This document shows positions 1-11,684 of a DNA stretch of 64,000 nucleotides, one piece after another. Origin of the DNA: Bigelowiella natans CCMP2755 (taxonomy: Eukaryota; Cercozoa; Chlorarachniophyceae); NCBI GenBank assembly GCA_000320545.1, contig ADNK01000423.1:43501-107500 (forward strand). The letters run 5' to 3'. The translations under genes and the position numbers were made by a program. The notes beneath the pieces were generated by a model, which saw nothing but the letters and a program-made list of their open reading frames with translations, was not told the DNA's origin and made no database searches. Position 1 is the first letter of the stretch, and every line of letters starts with the position of its first letter.

Positions 1-621
1 AAAATTTATGCCAACTCTGCTATCACCCTCACTCCGAACATTAGAGATGAATTGAAGGGCAATATGGGCGGTGAGAGAATTAATGCATACACTATCGTCA
101 TGGAGATCAAGTTTGACTCACTTCCTCGCCAAAAGAAGGCCAGTGATGACATGAAGGATGGAGATATGGTACCTACTGAGCGTGCACTACTTAATCTAAA
201 CCGGCTTGAAGAGTCCGATGCGGTGGTCAGTATTGACTCGGATGGGGCTATTGGTATTGCTGGTGTGTTCGACAAGCGTGTCAAAATGGTTGCTAAGAAA
301 TGGCATTTCCTAACCATTGTCGCGGACTGCAAAGAGGGTAAGATGACCGCATACATTGATGGAATGGCTGCTAACACACTGGACGCAAAAGGACCGTCCT
401 CGTCAGTGTCATCACCCTTGGCTCCTCTTGAGCTTGACTCTCAGGATTTCTCGGTTTCGCCAGACAAGGTGTTGGCGTTCTTCAGCACTGACAGCAGTAA
501 GATGGACTGCGAAATCGATGTCAAGCGCGTTTGGCTGTATAGGGACGCAAAGTCTGAGACGATGGTCGGGCTAATGAATGAAGAGTTCATGTCTCGTGAT
601 CCGTGGAGGGTGGGACGATGA
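1..621 (+). CDS. LamG/concanavalin A-like domain protein, 3' end only
   Basis: The frame is open from base 1 and stops at TGA 619-621, so about 206 C-terminal residues are visible and the gene continues upstream of the window. The sequence looks like the second half of a LamG/pentraxin-type jelly roll. It has an alternating hydrophobic strand pattern, a central segment KKWHFLTIVADCKEGKMTAY followed by IDG (the usual 'W-x-x-v-a-v...Y-v-D-G' hairpin), and a closing strand CEIDVKRVWLYRDAKS. Such domains usually bind carbohydrate or protein, often outside the cell. No signal peptide or partner domain can be assessed because the 5' part is missing. The family call rests on fold-like pattern only and is moderate. 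Confidence 0.55.
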   Translation, partial: KIYANSAITLTPNIRDELKGNMGGERINAYTIVMEIKFDSLPRQKKASDDMKDGDMVPTERALLNLNRLEESDAVVSIDSDGAIGIAGVFDKRVKMVAKKWHFLTIVADCKEGKMTAYIDGMAANTLDAKGPSSSVSSPLAPLELDSQDFSVSPDKVLAFFSTDSSKMDCEIDVKRVWLYRDAKSETMVGLMNEEFMSRDPWRVGR

Positions 622-1896
622 TTCACCTCCTACTTTCGGCATCGTTTACACAAAGTGAGGGCTGGCGAACATGATGTACATGGTTTTCTTGTACTGATCG
701 AACAATGCAAAAATGTGGCATTGTGACATCACATTACAGCGCGCAACTCAAGACTTGTTGTGCTGGCCGACAGCTATCCATGCATGTGCAATGATGAAGA
801 AGATACGCATGGTGGATGTGCACATGATCGACGACAGTTCTGCTAGAGCTAGCTGGCTAGCTAGCTAGAGAGTTCTAGAGTTGCACTAGCTAGCTAGTTG
901 CACGCTGTGACTGCCCTGTCTAGCTGTGCTAGCAGCTAGCTAGACTAGATCGAGATCGGATGGCTTCATGCCAGCTAGCCACGTAGCTGCCATGCAGCTG
1001 CATGATCTTGCATCGCATCGCTCGCTAGCTCGGTATTCCACTGCTCATGTCATGCATTTGAAAGCATCCATGCTAGCATGTCCGGTCGTCGATGTCGTAC
1101 AGTGCGCGCAGCAGTTCTTGTTTCTTTTTCTTCTTCAGTCACTGATCAGTGTGGCAGTGGCTTTGTGTGCGTCTCATCGTTTCGATTCACAATGCCAGAA
1201 TTGCGTTCAATTGATTGCGCAACCTGAGCTGTTTGTCTAGTTGCATTCGCACACCTTGCATTGAAGGAGATGATCCATGTCCATTTGCAACGATGACTGA
1301 TGCGTGATGCAATGAGATCTCACTGGTGAATGAACCAGCGCAGGATTTCAAAGTTGGCATGCTAGCATGCTAGCTAGCTAGGCATTGTGGAGCAATGTGA
1401 CTAGCAGCAATGTTGCGGCGACGCAAAGCATCAACTCCAAGTGGGAACTTCCCAAAGGCTACATCTGCACATCTGCATGATGGAGGGGGCACCCGGTGAA
1501 ACTTTGGTTTTGCCGGAGTCAGATCGAAGCATGCTAGCGAGCTAGCATGAAGCAAGGAGGAGGAGCAGGCAGCGGAGCCAGGACCCAGGGCCACTGTTAC
1601 ATCCGAGAATAGTCTGTTCCTTGCAGCGTCTAAGTGAGAGCAGTGATGGATGAGGTGGTTGGCACTTTGAACTCAGCATTGTTGCAAAGAGGACAACTCG
1701 AGGAAGAGGGAGGCAGGTCATGAATTGTGATTTGGAGAGAAAGATTTTCATCGCACGAAATGGCCAAAATCCCCTGCGTTTTGTGCAAACTTTGTGGCAG
1801 GAAGTTGGCGTTGCTCCTCTTTTCTGCACAAGTCAATTTGCGTTCCTTCCGTTACCAGATTTTTCTCTGATTTGAACTGGAATTGCTCCCTCCCTG
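622..1896. other. 3' intergenic region with CTAG-rich palindromic-word island
   Basis: Between the LamG-like stop and the ankyrin start. Bases about 840-1090 and 1355-1545 are dominated by CTAG, GCTAGC, AGCT, TGCA and CATG words, for example GCTAGCTGGCTAGCTAGCTA near 848. No splice-consistent coding signal was seen. The last 350 bases are ordinary sequence and presumably carry the ankyrin gene promoter. Confidence 0.6.
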
Positions 1897-4800
1897 ATGG
1901 GAGGAAACAACATATCCAAAGCGGTCGTAGATGGCGATTATTCGAAGGTGAATAGGCTTTTGGACGCGGGCGCAGACACCGAGTACAGGCACAAAGGAGG
2001 TGTTACACTTGCATGTGTGGGGGGGTTGTTTCCATTCTTGCAGGTCACGGTGTTGTCGTTAGCGACTGCAGCATCTTCATCTCCGAGAAATGAGCTAGTG
2101 AAATGGGGGACGGTAGCAATTGCTGTAGTTTCAAACGTGAGGGCTGCTGATTGCATTGAAAGGGAAGGAATAGGGATGAATCCGATATCAACTCGGGGGT
2201 TTGTTCCCGGATGCACATCTTTCCACAAGCAAACAGTCCCATGGAACACATCTGCATGCATCAGTTTCCCAATTTTTGTCGCAGTTCAAAATTTTCTTGA
2301 TTGCCGCAATTTTCTCAATTACGGCTATGCCCGTATTTGTTCTGATTGCTCCTTTTTTTTTGGGTCGACGCAATTGTTGGAACCTGTGTGGGGGGGGTAT
2401 TGGACTGTAACGTGACACCAAAGGTTCGACTCCGTTGCTCTTGGCGTGTGAAAGGCAAAACTTTGACATGATGCAGTTGCTGTTGCTTTACAAGGCTAAC
2501 ATCGAGGCCACCGATTCTCGTGGTATCGTACTATATTATGAATTGTTAGAGCACAGCTATCAGTGCTTAGTTGTTATGGTCTATGCCATCGCTTTTTTTT
2601 TGTAGCATGATGGGATTGTTTCTGTGTCATCTCTAAAGAATTGGGGAAAGAACAAGACAGTGTGAGCGAAAGGAAAATGTACAGAGAAAGTGAGGGAAGA
2701 AGAGGAATGGAGAGGGGACGAAAATGGTGATCAGAGCAGTTTGGTTGCTTAAGTGATGGTGAGGAGACCAGTTTTGTTTTCATTTGTTTTGTTGATTGTT
2801 CTAAATTTCGGCTATGCCCGTGTATGTTTTGATTGTTCGAATTATTGTTTTGCGTTATTGTTGGGACCTCTGCGTGGGAATACTGCATGTTAATACACCA
2901 AAGGTTGGACTCCGTTGTTGTTGTTGTGCAAGAAATCGGACAATTTGCCCTGGCTGAAGGTGCTATTGGAGAAAAACTATGTCATAAATTCTGAGTAGAG
3001 CTGTTGATTTTTGTCTGTAATTGACTGCATTATCGCTGTATTCGTTGTAGCGCATAAAATTAGTGGATTTGCTATTGGAAAATAAGGCCAACGTCGAGGT
3101 CTCCGATGGCCATGGTATCGTATTATATTATGGATTGTGAGCTGATTGTTCTCAATTTCGGCTATGCCCGCATACATTTTGATACTTCATACATTTTGGT
3201 TTGCGTTGTTGTTGAAACCTGTGTGTGGTAACATTGGACTGCATGTTAATACGGCAAAGGTGATACCGCCTTGATCACGGCGATTGAAAATAATTTTCAT
3301 ATGACGGTGAAATCGCTATTGGGCAAAAAGGCCAACATCGAGGCTGCTGATGAGAACGGTATCGTACTATATTATGAATTGTGAGCAGAGCTGTTGGTTC
3401 TTGGTTGTCATTGTCTGTGTTATCGCTGTATTTGTTGTAGTATGATATTGGACTGCAATGTAATACCAAAGGAATGACTCCGCTGTCCCGTGCGTGTGAA
3501 ATGCGCTACTTTGACATTGACATGGTGGATTCTCTATTGTTTAAGAAGGCTAATATCGAGGCCACCGATTCTCGTGGTATCGTGCTATATTATGAATTGT
3601 TAGAGCACAGCTATCAGTGCTTAGTTGTTATGGTCTATGCCATCGCTTTTTTTTTGTAGCATGATGGGATTGTTTCTGTGTCATCTCTAAAGAATTGGGG
3701 AAAGAACAAGATAGTGTGAGCGAAAGGAAAATATACAGAGAAAGTGAGGGAAGAAGAGGAATGGAGAGGGGACGAAAATGGTGATCAGAGCAGTTTGGTA
3801 GCTTAAGTGATGGTGAGGAGACCGGTTTTGTTTTCATTTGTTTTGTTGATTGTTCTAAATTTCGGCTATGCCCGTGTATGTTTTGATTGTTCGAATTATT
3901 GTTTTGCGTTATTGTTGGGACCTCTGTGTGGGAATACTGCATATTAATACACCAAAGGTTGGACTCCGTTGTTATGTGCGTGTTCGACGAAGTATCCATC
4001 CAAGGTGGTGAAGTGCCTATTGGAAAATAAGGCCAACGTCGAGGCCACCAGTACGGGAGGTATCGTACCATATTATGAATTGTGAGCAGAGCTGTTGATT
4101 CTTGGTTGTTTTTGTCTGTATTATCGCTGTATTTGCTATAGCAATTAAGTGGACTCCGTTGAGGATGGCCACCGCGAAAGGTAAATTGCTCGTGGTGCAG
4201 AAGCTTCTCGATTGGAATGCAAATCCTCTGGTGAAAGGCGATTTCGGTAGTCACTATCCATCATATAATCATGATGGTATCTTTTCAGTTATCTCTATCT
4301 AGTATATACCTTCGTCTAAATTTTGTCCTTAGCTGTTTTGAGTTTATTGCATATTTTCAAAATTCTACTTAAATCCTTTCTTACGGTTGATTAGAAATTG
4401 TAAATGTTATTAGCCTAATGCAATGGTAGATGCCATTGCTGATGTGTGACTGTAGATGCCAATTAGTCCATTGGTTTCATTGTTGTTGTATTTTCAATAT
4501 CGCGTGTCACCTTTTCCCATTTTACTCCCCTAATGTATACGCTTGTTTCCCATGTTATTCTTGCGCATGTAGATTTGCATCAATGCTTTATTCATTGTTC
4601 ATCATTCATCACTTCCCCTATTTCCATTTTTCTTTCTCGAAAATTCATTTTCAAATTGTTCCAATCGCTAGCGCTGGAAATAGCGAAAAGAGATGGCTTC
4701 ACAGAAGTCGTTGACTTTTGGAAAGGTAATGAAATTCCAAAAATCCGAAATATCAGCAGCAGCAGCAGCAGCAGCAGTCCACAGCAGCATCATCGTTATG

Positions 4801-5214
4801 AGAGAGAAAGAGAATGAGTTAGGGAAAGAAAGAATAATTCGGTCCATGTTTCACGTGCAATCGCGTTTATTTATTTTTCTTTTTTTTACGACAACCATCG
4901 CTTAATTCTTATTATTTTGCTTTCTCCCCCTTTTCCCAATAATATTTCCTGTGTTACCGTCACTCGTTTCAATATTTTGTTTTGCTATTCATCCTTCGTT
5001 CTAAACTAGTCAACTCTTGCTTGTTTTTCATCTTTTGTTTCGCTATTTCTTTGAATATTTTAAGCGTTTTCGTAAACTCCGAATTTTGCTGTTTGTTTTT
5101 TCTGTTCATCTTGACGGAAATAAATTGAATGAAATAACCAAAGGCTCTTTGAAGTCAGAGCCAGTCCACACACTCGCTCAAGAGGTTTCTCAAATAGTAG
5201 TGAGTAGTGTGTAG
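1897..5214 (+). CDS. Ankyrin-repeat protein built from repeated one-repeat exon cassettes
   Basis: Exons read as 1897-1999, 2424-2522, 2904-2981, 3050-3114, 3260-3358, 3472-3576, 3958-4059, 4142-4246, 4672-4735 and 5144-5214 (stop TAG). Most exons are 99-105 bases, encode one ankyrin repeat, and are bounded by phase-1 introns cut inside the glycine that opens the repeat. Typical repeats are GSTPLLLACERQNFDMMQL and GDTALITAIENNFHMTVKSL, each followed by LL..KANIEA. The third repeat is cut short after LLEKNY by a short intron of about 70 bases, but the frame is kept. The last exon adds a short non-ankyrin tail. Intron starts (GTATCGTACTATATTATGAA) and ends (ACCAAAG) are shared by several copies. 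Ankyrin arrays bind proteins; the partner is unknown. Confidence 0.82.
2424..3975 (+). repeat. Near-identical duplicated exon-intron block within the ankyrin gene
   Basis: Bases about 2490-2925 and 3545-3980 match almost base for base. The copied block takes in the end of one ankyrin exon, the whole intron of about 380 bases (with a T9 tract and the string GCATGATGGGATTGTTTCTG) and the start of the next exon. The copies differ at only a handful of positions, which points to a recent tandem duplication. Confidence 0.9.
4741..4785 (+). repeat. CAG/AGC microsatellite in the last ankyrin intron
   Basis: An AGC trinucleotide run lies just after the donor at 4736. If the intron were retained, it would add a poly-Ser segment and stop at 4817 instead of joining the 5144 exon. 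Confidence 0.7.
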
Positions 5215-6628
5215 ATTGGAGTCGGAGTACGTACGGTGAAGAGAAACAAAGTAGCGTTCTTCACCCTGTCCTCGTCCCCACCAAAGGGGGGAAATAATGC
5301 ACCTTTCGATCGGAATAGCCTTGTGTAGAAGCAATTGTTCTAGAGGAAACATTGTGGGGCAAAAAAAATTAGGCTTGGCAGTTGCTGTGGAAGGGATTCA
5401 CGCCTACATGTGATTTGAAATGTAACTTTTGTTGTTTCTTAGAAAAAGGGAGGAAACATCCAGCAAACAAAAAAAACAGAAAATCTCGATGTGGAAGAAA
5501 CAGAAAAGCCAGAAAAACTCGATGTGGATGAAGCAAATCCAAATTGACATCAGGGGCAGAAAGTGCAAAACATCGTCTCAATTGTGTTTCAGCACGTGCG
5601 TCCTCGAATGCATGCTAGCGTGGGCCTTGCTAGCTTGTGCAAAGGTGTGCCATGGCCAAGCTAGCAAGCTAGCGGCGAGCGATCGAGTCCATCACTGTGG
5701 TCTTCAACTTCTCGATCAGCATTGCTAGATCATTGCACATGCGCAACAGGAATCAACTGCAAGGACGATGTGTGTGCGTAGGTGCCGCGTCAGATTGTTC
5801 GTGTGCATGGCGTGTGTGCAGTCAGTCTCGTGTGCACTGCCAAACTGTGCATTGAATTGTGCCGGCTGTGCTGCACATCATGCTGCCACGTGAGCAGCTG
5901 AATTCGAGAATCACGTGCATGACTGTTGAGCGTAGCGTTTCCTTTCAATGCAATTCAGTTGTGTCATCCATCACTGCGTCTACACGTCATCAGCAGGAGG
6001 CATGTCCGATGCGCATTGCGCAAGTTGCATGCATGCCACAAGTCCGTCAAACCTGCAACGAATCGCCAGAATGTGCATTTGGAAGCTTTTGCACGCGACC
6101 AAGCGCGTCATGTGATGCAACAAACAGACATTGGATTTGCTCGCATTTCTTTGAAATTTTTCGTGCATGTCACATTTGGTCAAACGCACACGCAAAAGCA
6201 TTCAAAATGTGGCAGAGAACAAACGCGCAGCGTGCATCCTCTGCACAACGGGTGTGAATTTTTCACAGCTTGAGGCCTTGAAAATGGACATTTTGCAGAA
6301 TTTTGGTCAACATTTCGGTCATTTTTTCAGGTTTGGCCATCGGACAAGTTCTGATGACTTTTCTTTGACCAACTGCAACTGCCTGCTGTTCCAAAGCGCG
6401 TCGCAAAGCGCTGCACTGTTCACAACCCCGTCGTTGCCGGGTTTGACGGACTTGTGTGCAGAATGCACGTTTCATTCATGAAACACACGAAAAATTAAGT
6501 GCGTGGTTCACAAGCTCACAAGCCGAAAACATTCTGCTGCGAAATCAAGTCAACAAAATTAGACATGCGTCACATGATTCCAACATTGTTTTCAAAGTCA
6601 TTCCCATTGTTGCATGCGCGTGCTGCTT
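5215..6628. other. Convergent 3'-3' intergenic region with palindromic-word island
   Basis: Lies between the ankyrin (+) and PT-rich (-) stops. Bases about 5590-6630 carry many GCTAGC, CATGCA, TGCATG and GCGC words. Several short frames are open on the plus strand, but none has family features or splice logic. Confidence 0.55.
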
Positions 6629-8215
6629 TCAACAACCCTGGCAGTCCTTCACATCGACAAGAGCATCATCTGAAACACCAAATATCGTCTTGGAAGTTGG
6701 CAAATCTGTTGGTGAGACTGTAGGTGCTGCGGATGTTGGTTTGTAAGTGGGTGATGTGGTCATTGGTGAGGAGGTAGTTGGTGATGTGCTTGGTGAGGAA
6801 GTGCTGGGTGATGAGGTTGTTGGTGAGGAAGTAGTGGGTGATGACGATAGCTCTGGAACACGTATAGAGGGCATCTCAGTTCTAATTGTCGGCATGGAGG
6901 TTGGATATGTTGTAGGGAATGTCATGGCACAGCACTCAGGTGGCGTGGCAGCTACGATACAACAACGTGGCTCAATCTGTGGGCAGCATGTTTTGCCACT
7001 ACTACTACTACCACTACTAGTAGTAGCAGGTACAACATACTCAAAAGCAGAATGAGCCGGGGGGGCACGTTTTACACTATCCTTCTGCTGGACAGTAGTA
7101 GCAGGGTAAAATTCTTCATTTTCACCTTTGTTTTCATCGATGTACGTCCCAGGTAGCGGGCGTCTTCTTCTAGAATCATCGCTGGTCGTAGATGAATCTT
7201 CGGCTCCGTTTATTTTCCTTCGAGAATTTAATGTTGGTTGAGAACTAGAGGAGGTTTTGTATGACCTTTTCATCTTGCGGAACTGTCCTCTTTTCTTTGC
7301 ATGTACGACAATTCCGCGATTTGGTAGAGAGTCGTTGTGAAGAATCTCTACTGGTTTAGCGAGCGAATCAACGTGATTCTGCTGCTCCGACACTATCTCT
7401 GGTCCGCTCACCTTACCTTCAATTTTAGGCTTGACAACCGTGGATGATGAAGATGAAGAGGAGACAGTGATAGAACCACCAAAATTACTCGTCGAAGGGA
7501 TATCTCGCTTCTGTCCCCCTCTTATTGAGCTTGACATTACTAACACCTCTCTTGCAGCACGCGGAACTACCTCCACTTTCCCGAAAGCACCAGCATTGTC
7601 CACTACTTCGATCTCTTTATTACTCGGCGTGACAATGTCTACTTCACCTTCCTCCTCGGCATGCCTTATGTTGCTGCTCGAGTACCCTACTATAGTATTA
7701 TCCTTGTTCTCCATTTCCTGTTCTTCGTATTCATTGGCAGACTTCTTTCTCCTCCTCCCTGTTGTGGTTGTCGGTGTATACAACATACTACTACTGTCTC
7801 TGCCCCACTTTCTTCCAGGAACGATTACTTCCTCACTCAAGGTGGTATCCCTTGATTCTACCATGTGAGGTAAAATCTCGTCAAGATGGAGGCCTTTGGG
7901 GGTTCCCTCATTTCGCCCGCCTCCTCGTGCTGCTGCTACTTTCATGAGTGAAAATCTCTCAGCAGCTGGTTTCGGTTGTACTTCGTAAAGCGCACCATGA
8001 TTACTTACAATTTTTGCCGGAACAACCACTTCCTCAGACCTATCTAGTGGCAACGCACGATTCTTAACTTCCTCATATCTGGACAAGTTTTGAATATTTT
8101 CTGATGGTGTCGTCGTTCTATCCGCCAACTCAATGGAGTCTTTCTTATGTCCTACCATTGCACTTGTGTGCACAGAAAGACTACACAATGCAAAGAAAGT
8201 GATCGATGCCAACAT
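6629..8215 (-). CDS. Secreted PT-rich protein with cysteine pairs
   Basis: A single 528-codon frame (start CAT at 8213-8215, stop 6629-6631). It opens with a clear signal peptide (MLASITFFALCSLSVHTSA), followed by a long low-complexity, Ser/Arg/Glu-rich middle. Near residues 415-440 there is a tight cysteine cluster made of three CC pairs (KTCCPQIEPRCCIV and PECC). A stalk of SPTTSSPTTSS and SPTDLPTS-type repeats follows, and the protein ends in CQGC. PT/ST-rich stalks of this style are common in secreted or wall-associated diatom and other stramenopile proteins. Such stalks are normally heavily O-glycosylated. No enzymatic domain is visible. The lack of introns over 1.6 kb is unusual for this window. 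Confidence 0.72.
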   Translation of the reverse strand: MLASITFFALCSLSVHTSAMVGHKKDSIELADRTTTPSENIQNLSRYEEVKNRALPLDRSEEVVVPAKIVSNHGALYEVQPKPAAERFSLMKVAAARGGGRNEGTPKGLHLDEILPHMVESRDTTLSEEVIVPGRKWGRDSSSMLYTPTTTTGRRRKKSANEYEEQEMENKDNTIVGYSSSNIRHAEEEGEVDIVTPSNKEIEVVDNAGAFGKVEVVPRAAREVLVMSSSIRGGQKRDIPSTSNFGGSITVSSSSSSSTVVKPKIEGKVSGPEIVSEQQNHVDSLAKPVEILHNDSLPNRGIVVHAKKRGQFRKMKRSYKTSSSSQPTLNSRRKINGAEDSSTTSDDSRRRRPLPGTYIDENKGENEEFYPATTVQQKDSVKRAPPAHSAFEYVVPATTSSGSSSSGKTCCPQIEPRCCIVAATPPECCAMTFPTTYPTSMPTIRTEMPSIRVPELSSSPTTSSPTTSSPSTSSPSTSPTTSSPMTTSPTYKPTSAAPTVSPTDLPTSKTIFGVSDDALVDVKDCQGC

Positions 8216-8690
8216 TTTGGCCGAAGCCAGGTTCTCTGTTGCCTATGATCTCTTTCTATCTGTCTTCTCTCCCCTCTCCTCCCTTTCAACGTTTATTCAA
8301 ACAAATTCAAAAACCTCAGAGGCTGAGAAAGATAGGCCGATTTTTAATTGTTAGAATTATTTTATTATTTATTTATTTGTCGGTTGTCCTTCGCATGCTT
8401 TACGACTGGTTACGACAACAAACAACTTGGTTCCGAGAAAAACAAGAAGATTCGAGGATGTAATGGATGACGACGATGATGATCGTGACGACGACGACGA
8501 CGACGACGATGATGATTTTGATGATGATGATGATGATGGTGGTGGTGATGGTGATGGTGATAGTGATGGTAATGATGACACGAATACTGATGTGAAGGTA
8601 TTGTTGTCCTAAACCCCATCCAGATGACGATACCGTCTGATCAGTGAACCAGAACGGCTGCTGAGTAGTAAATGAGACAGGTCTTCTAGA
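8216..8690. promoter_or_regulatory. Divergent upstream region with GAY (Asp-like) repeat
   Basis: Separates the minus-strand PT-rich gene from plus-strand exons starting near 8670. Bases 8464-8585 are an imperfect GAC/GAT/GGT trinucleotide tract. Read on the plus strand it would give an Asp-rich peptide, but the downstream phase does not fit cleanly, so it is more likely non-coding. Confidence 0.4.
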
Positions 8691-9549
8691 ATATGACGGA
8701 TTTGACGTGGCTCCTCATTTCAAGCCTCCTCTTTGGACTCTCACGAGGGGGTAAGACGGCTCTTACAAGGTCAAATTCGAGAAATGAAGAACTCTAAACG
8801 CATGCTTTTCCAAGAGAGAGCTACATGTGTACCTTTTCCGATATCACATTAATGAGTTATCATCCTGCAGGTCACCACTAGTATGCCTTTCCGTGCTGCT
8901 CATGGCTGAGGTACTAGAATTTTTTAAATAATTGCATGAGTCATCTGTGCAAAAAAGCATGTTGTCATAATAATACATACCCAGATTGTTAAATTCTTCG
9001 TATCATTCGCTTCGGCTATGATTTGCGATCGGCTGAATGGACCTTCTCCATCACGGCGGGGGGTAACAATGATGACGATGATGATGAAGATGATGATGAT
9101 GGCGATGATGGCACACCCACACATATTACACACACACATACACACACGCATGTATATAAGTCTTGGGTTGTTTCTTATTCCGTGATATTTTATCATAACA
9201 GAGTAGTGGCGACGACTTCAAAATGGTGGAGTATGGGTATTATGATGCGGACGATCAACATTTCATGTACCATCTGCACTACTACAAATACCACCATCTC
9301 ATTATTCTACACAGCAGTCCTCTCCTTATTTGCTAATAATAATCATATTTCTTTGTTGCAGGGAAGTGCCAGCCAATAGCCTGGAATCCTCATCAAGTGT
9401 TGTCGAAGGGCTCACAACTCAAGATGATATCATCCTACCAAGGCCTCCCACTCAAAATGTTGCAATTATGCAAATACTTAGGTGCTGTTAGCGCAGCTTT
9501 GAAATATGATTATGTGAATGATAGAATGCACGTTTCTGCCATTAGTTAA
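8671..9549 (+). CDS. Unidentified spliced gene; terminal exon well supported
   Basis: The terminal exon 9362-9549 (acceptor TTTGTTGCAG, stop TAA 9547-9549) reads as a convincing protein: KCQPIAWNPHQVLSKGSQLK, then MISSYQGLPLKMLQLCKYLG, then an end with YDYVNDRMHVSAIS. Probable upstream coding pieces are 8682-8750 (YDGFDVAPHFKPPLWTLTRG, donor GTAAGA) and about 8994-9056 (FGYDLRSAEWTFSITAG, donor GTAACA). The joins between them do not close in phase by eye. I recognise no family. The gene is in tandem with the small membrane protein gene downstream and divergent from the PT-rich gene. Confidence 0.38.
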
Positions 9550-10632
9550 TTGAACCCCTCTCACCCTGTCGTTTGATCTATGTTATCATCGTCAACCAAA
9601 AACCATGCATATTATTGACCACGTGTGTGAAACAACTAAGTAACTTCTCCACCAAGTGTCCTAATGATAGTCGTTGTTAGGGAATCGTGTAGCTGGTACT
9701 TCATCCCAGCTGTTGTCTCGTTTGTTGGAGATATGATCGTGCTCACAAATCTTCAGCCAAATACCAGTCAAATACGTAATAAGACGCAATCAGTCGTTAT
9801 TCCCATGGTTTAGTCGCATGATTCATTTTGTGTTGGTTGTGAAAAATGAATCATTACAGAGTGTATTATGTCCGGTCTCCAAGTTCTTACAATTTCGTTG
9901 AGTGAGTCACCACTATTATAATCCATTATAGAAGAACGATGAATTGGAACACGATGACTCACAAATACGCACAAAAAACAATACCCACAGTCAAAGAAAT
10001 GCGCATATCATGGACATATCATCATCCTACAATCTCTTGATGTTTTACAACACTTGAGCCGTTGTTCAGTGTTTAATCTCTCACTGCATCATCCAATCCT
10101 TCTCCGCTCGACTCACACATCAAAATTGCACATATCATCTCTAGCGTCTATCAGGATACCGTTGTTTTGATAACATGACTCCTCTATGATGTTCATTATT
10201 AAACTCACAATTTAGTGGTTTCGATATTGAAACCATTCCGTGGAATGTATAATTCCATTGAGTGGGCTGCCATTATTCTCCTAATGGTAATTTTAGCAAT
10301 AGTAATGTAGTAGTAAAGCAATAATGGTAGTAGTTAGAGATATCAGTTGTATAGTAGTGGAGCAATATAATGGTAGTAGTTAAAGACATCGGACGAAGAG
10401 GCAATGTGAACGATGATGATGATGGTGATGGTGATGATGATGATGATGATACGCGGTGCGCCATCATCATATTTGGTCTGCTACATGCAGGTGTCTATCC
10501 CAATTTTGTTGGCGAGTAGCATAGAAGCAGAGGAAAAAGGAGGAGGAGGGGGAGCCAACGATAAGAATCATCCTATTGCGGTAATGTTTTGTTTCAATTT
10601 ATGTACGTGCGCACATATGTATATATGTATAT

Positions 10633-10669
<37 letters not shown>

Positions 10670-11078
10670 TACAACACTGAAGCTGGACTATCAGCATAGA
10701 TGTAGTAGTAGCAATAGTAATAGTAGGATTATAAGTAGTTGTAGTAGTAGTGCAGCAGTACCGTGGCTGAAACCATACTGTACACCGAGAATGAGCACAA
10801 AAGAGGAAAGAGACGTGGTGGTAACATTAAAGAGTAATGCTACAATTAAATGTATTAAAGTTAGTTTCTTCATGAGCAAGAAATGCTCTATTGATTATTA
10901 TTACTATCCTCATCATCATAATTACTAGAAACAGAAAGCAGGCCTGGCCATTCTTGCAGCACTTCTCATGTCGATGTGAGTAGGAAGAATTGACTAAGAA
11001 GAAAAGATGCATGCATGTATGCATGTGAGAGCCATCTGCCAAACTCTATATTTACCTAGAGATATGTTGTTAGAGTGC

Positions 11079-11125
<47 letters not shown>

Positions 11126-11684
11126 GTACAGCGACGAAAATAGTGAGAAACAACATGTTTCATGTAGCAGTAGTAGTAGGCGTGGTAATATCCATGATAA
11201 CTGATTACCGCACCTCAAAAGGTATATTACGTCGTTGGACTACATGTTTTCTCGCAAATCATGGGGGGGGAGGGGTGTGCACGCCCAGAATTCGATTATT
11301 TTTGGGTAAGATAGCAGCATTGTATTTTTCAATAAAACGTCGCCAATAAAGCCACGACGAAACTACATGCTGTTGGCAGCACAATAACTCTTCGAAATAC
11401 TCGACTAAAATATCGCCTGCCACTTATCTCTACACATTAGAAATCATCTATCATATGTGCGTGTGAATATGTGCGTCGTCCTACTCTCTTTGTTAGTGCA
11501 ATTATATTTATTCTCTCTCACCTCTATGTTTCTTGCCCCTTTTCTGTGATTGACAGAATGCGCTCTGCTTTCTTTGGTGTGGCGCTCATCATGGGGGATG
11601 TGCCGGTACAATGATGAGAAGGAAGAGGGTGTTGATGATGATGACGATGATGATGATGATGATATAGGCTGATACATTCTTCCA
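9550..11684. other. Repeat-rich region with possible isolated exons
   Basis: Mostly AT-rich, with ATG/TAG trinucleotide tracts (10414-10450), a (TA)n run at 10636-10669 and a (GT)n run at 11078-11120. Exon-like pieces on the plus strand are 10491-10580 (VSIPILLASSIEAEEKGG, donor GTAATG) and a stretch ending at 11219 (VVISMITDYRTSKG, donor GTATAT). They could not be joined into one phase-consistent transcript and have no clear start or stop. Confidence 0.3.

Noticed and set aside
840-1400. CRISPR-like array or tRNA cluster in the CTAG-rich region
   Set aside because: There is no regular repeat-spacer period and no cloverleaf; the pattern is overlapping 4-6-base palindromic words.
8424-8612. 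Asp-rich plus-strand frame over a GAC/GAT tract
   Set aside because: It is a trinucleotide repeat. Its donor phase does not fit the downstream exons, and the reverse frames are simple His or Ser runs.
11083-11349. 88-codon frame starting in a (GT)n repeat
   Set aside because: The Val/Cys start is repeat-derived; only a short stretch ending at 11219 looks exon-like, and it could not be linked.
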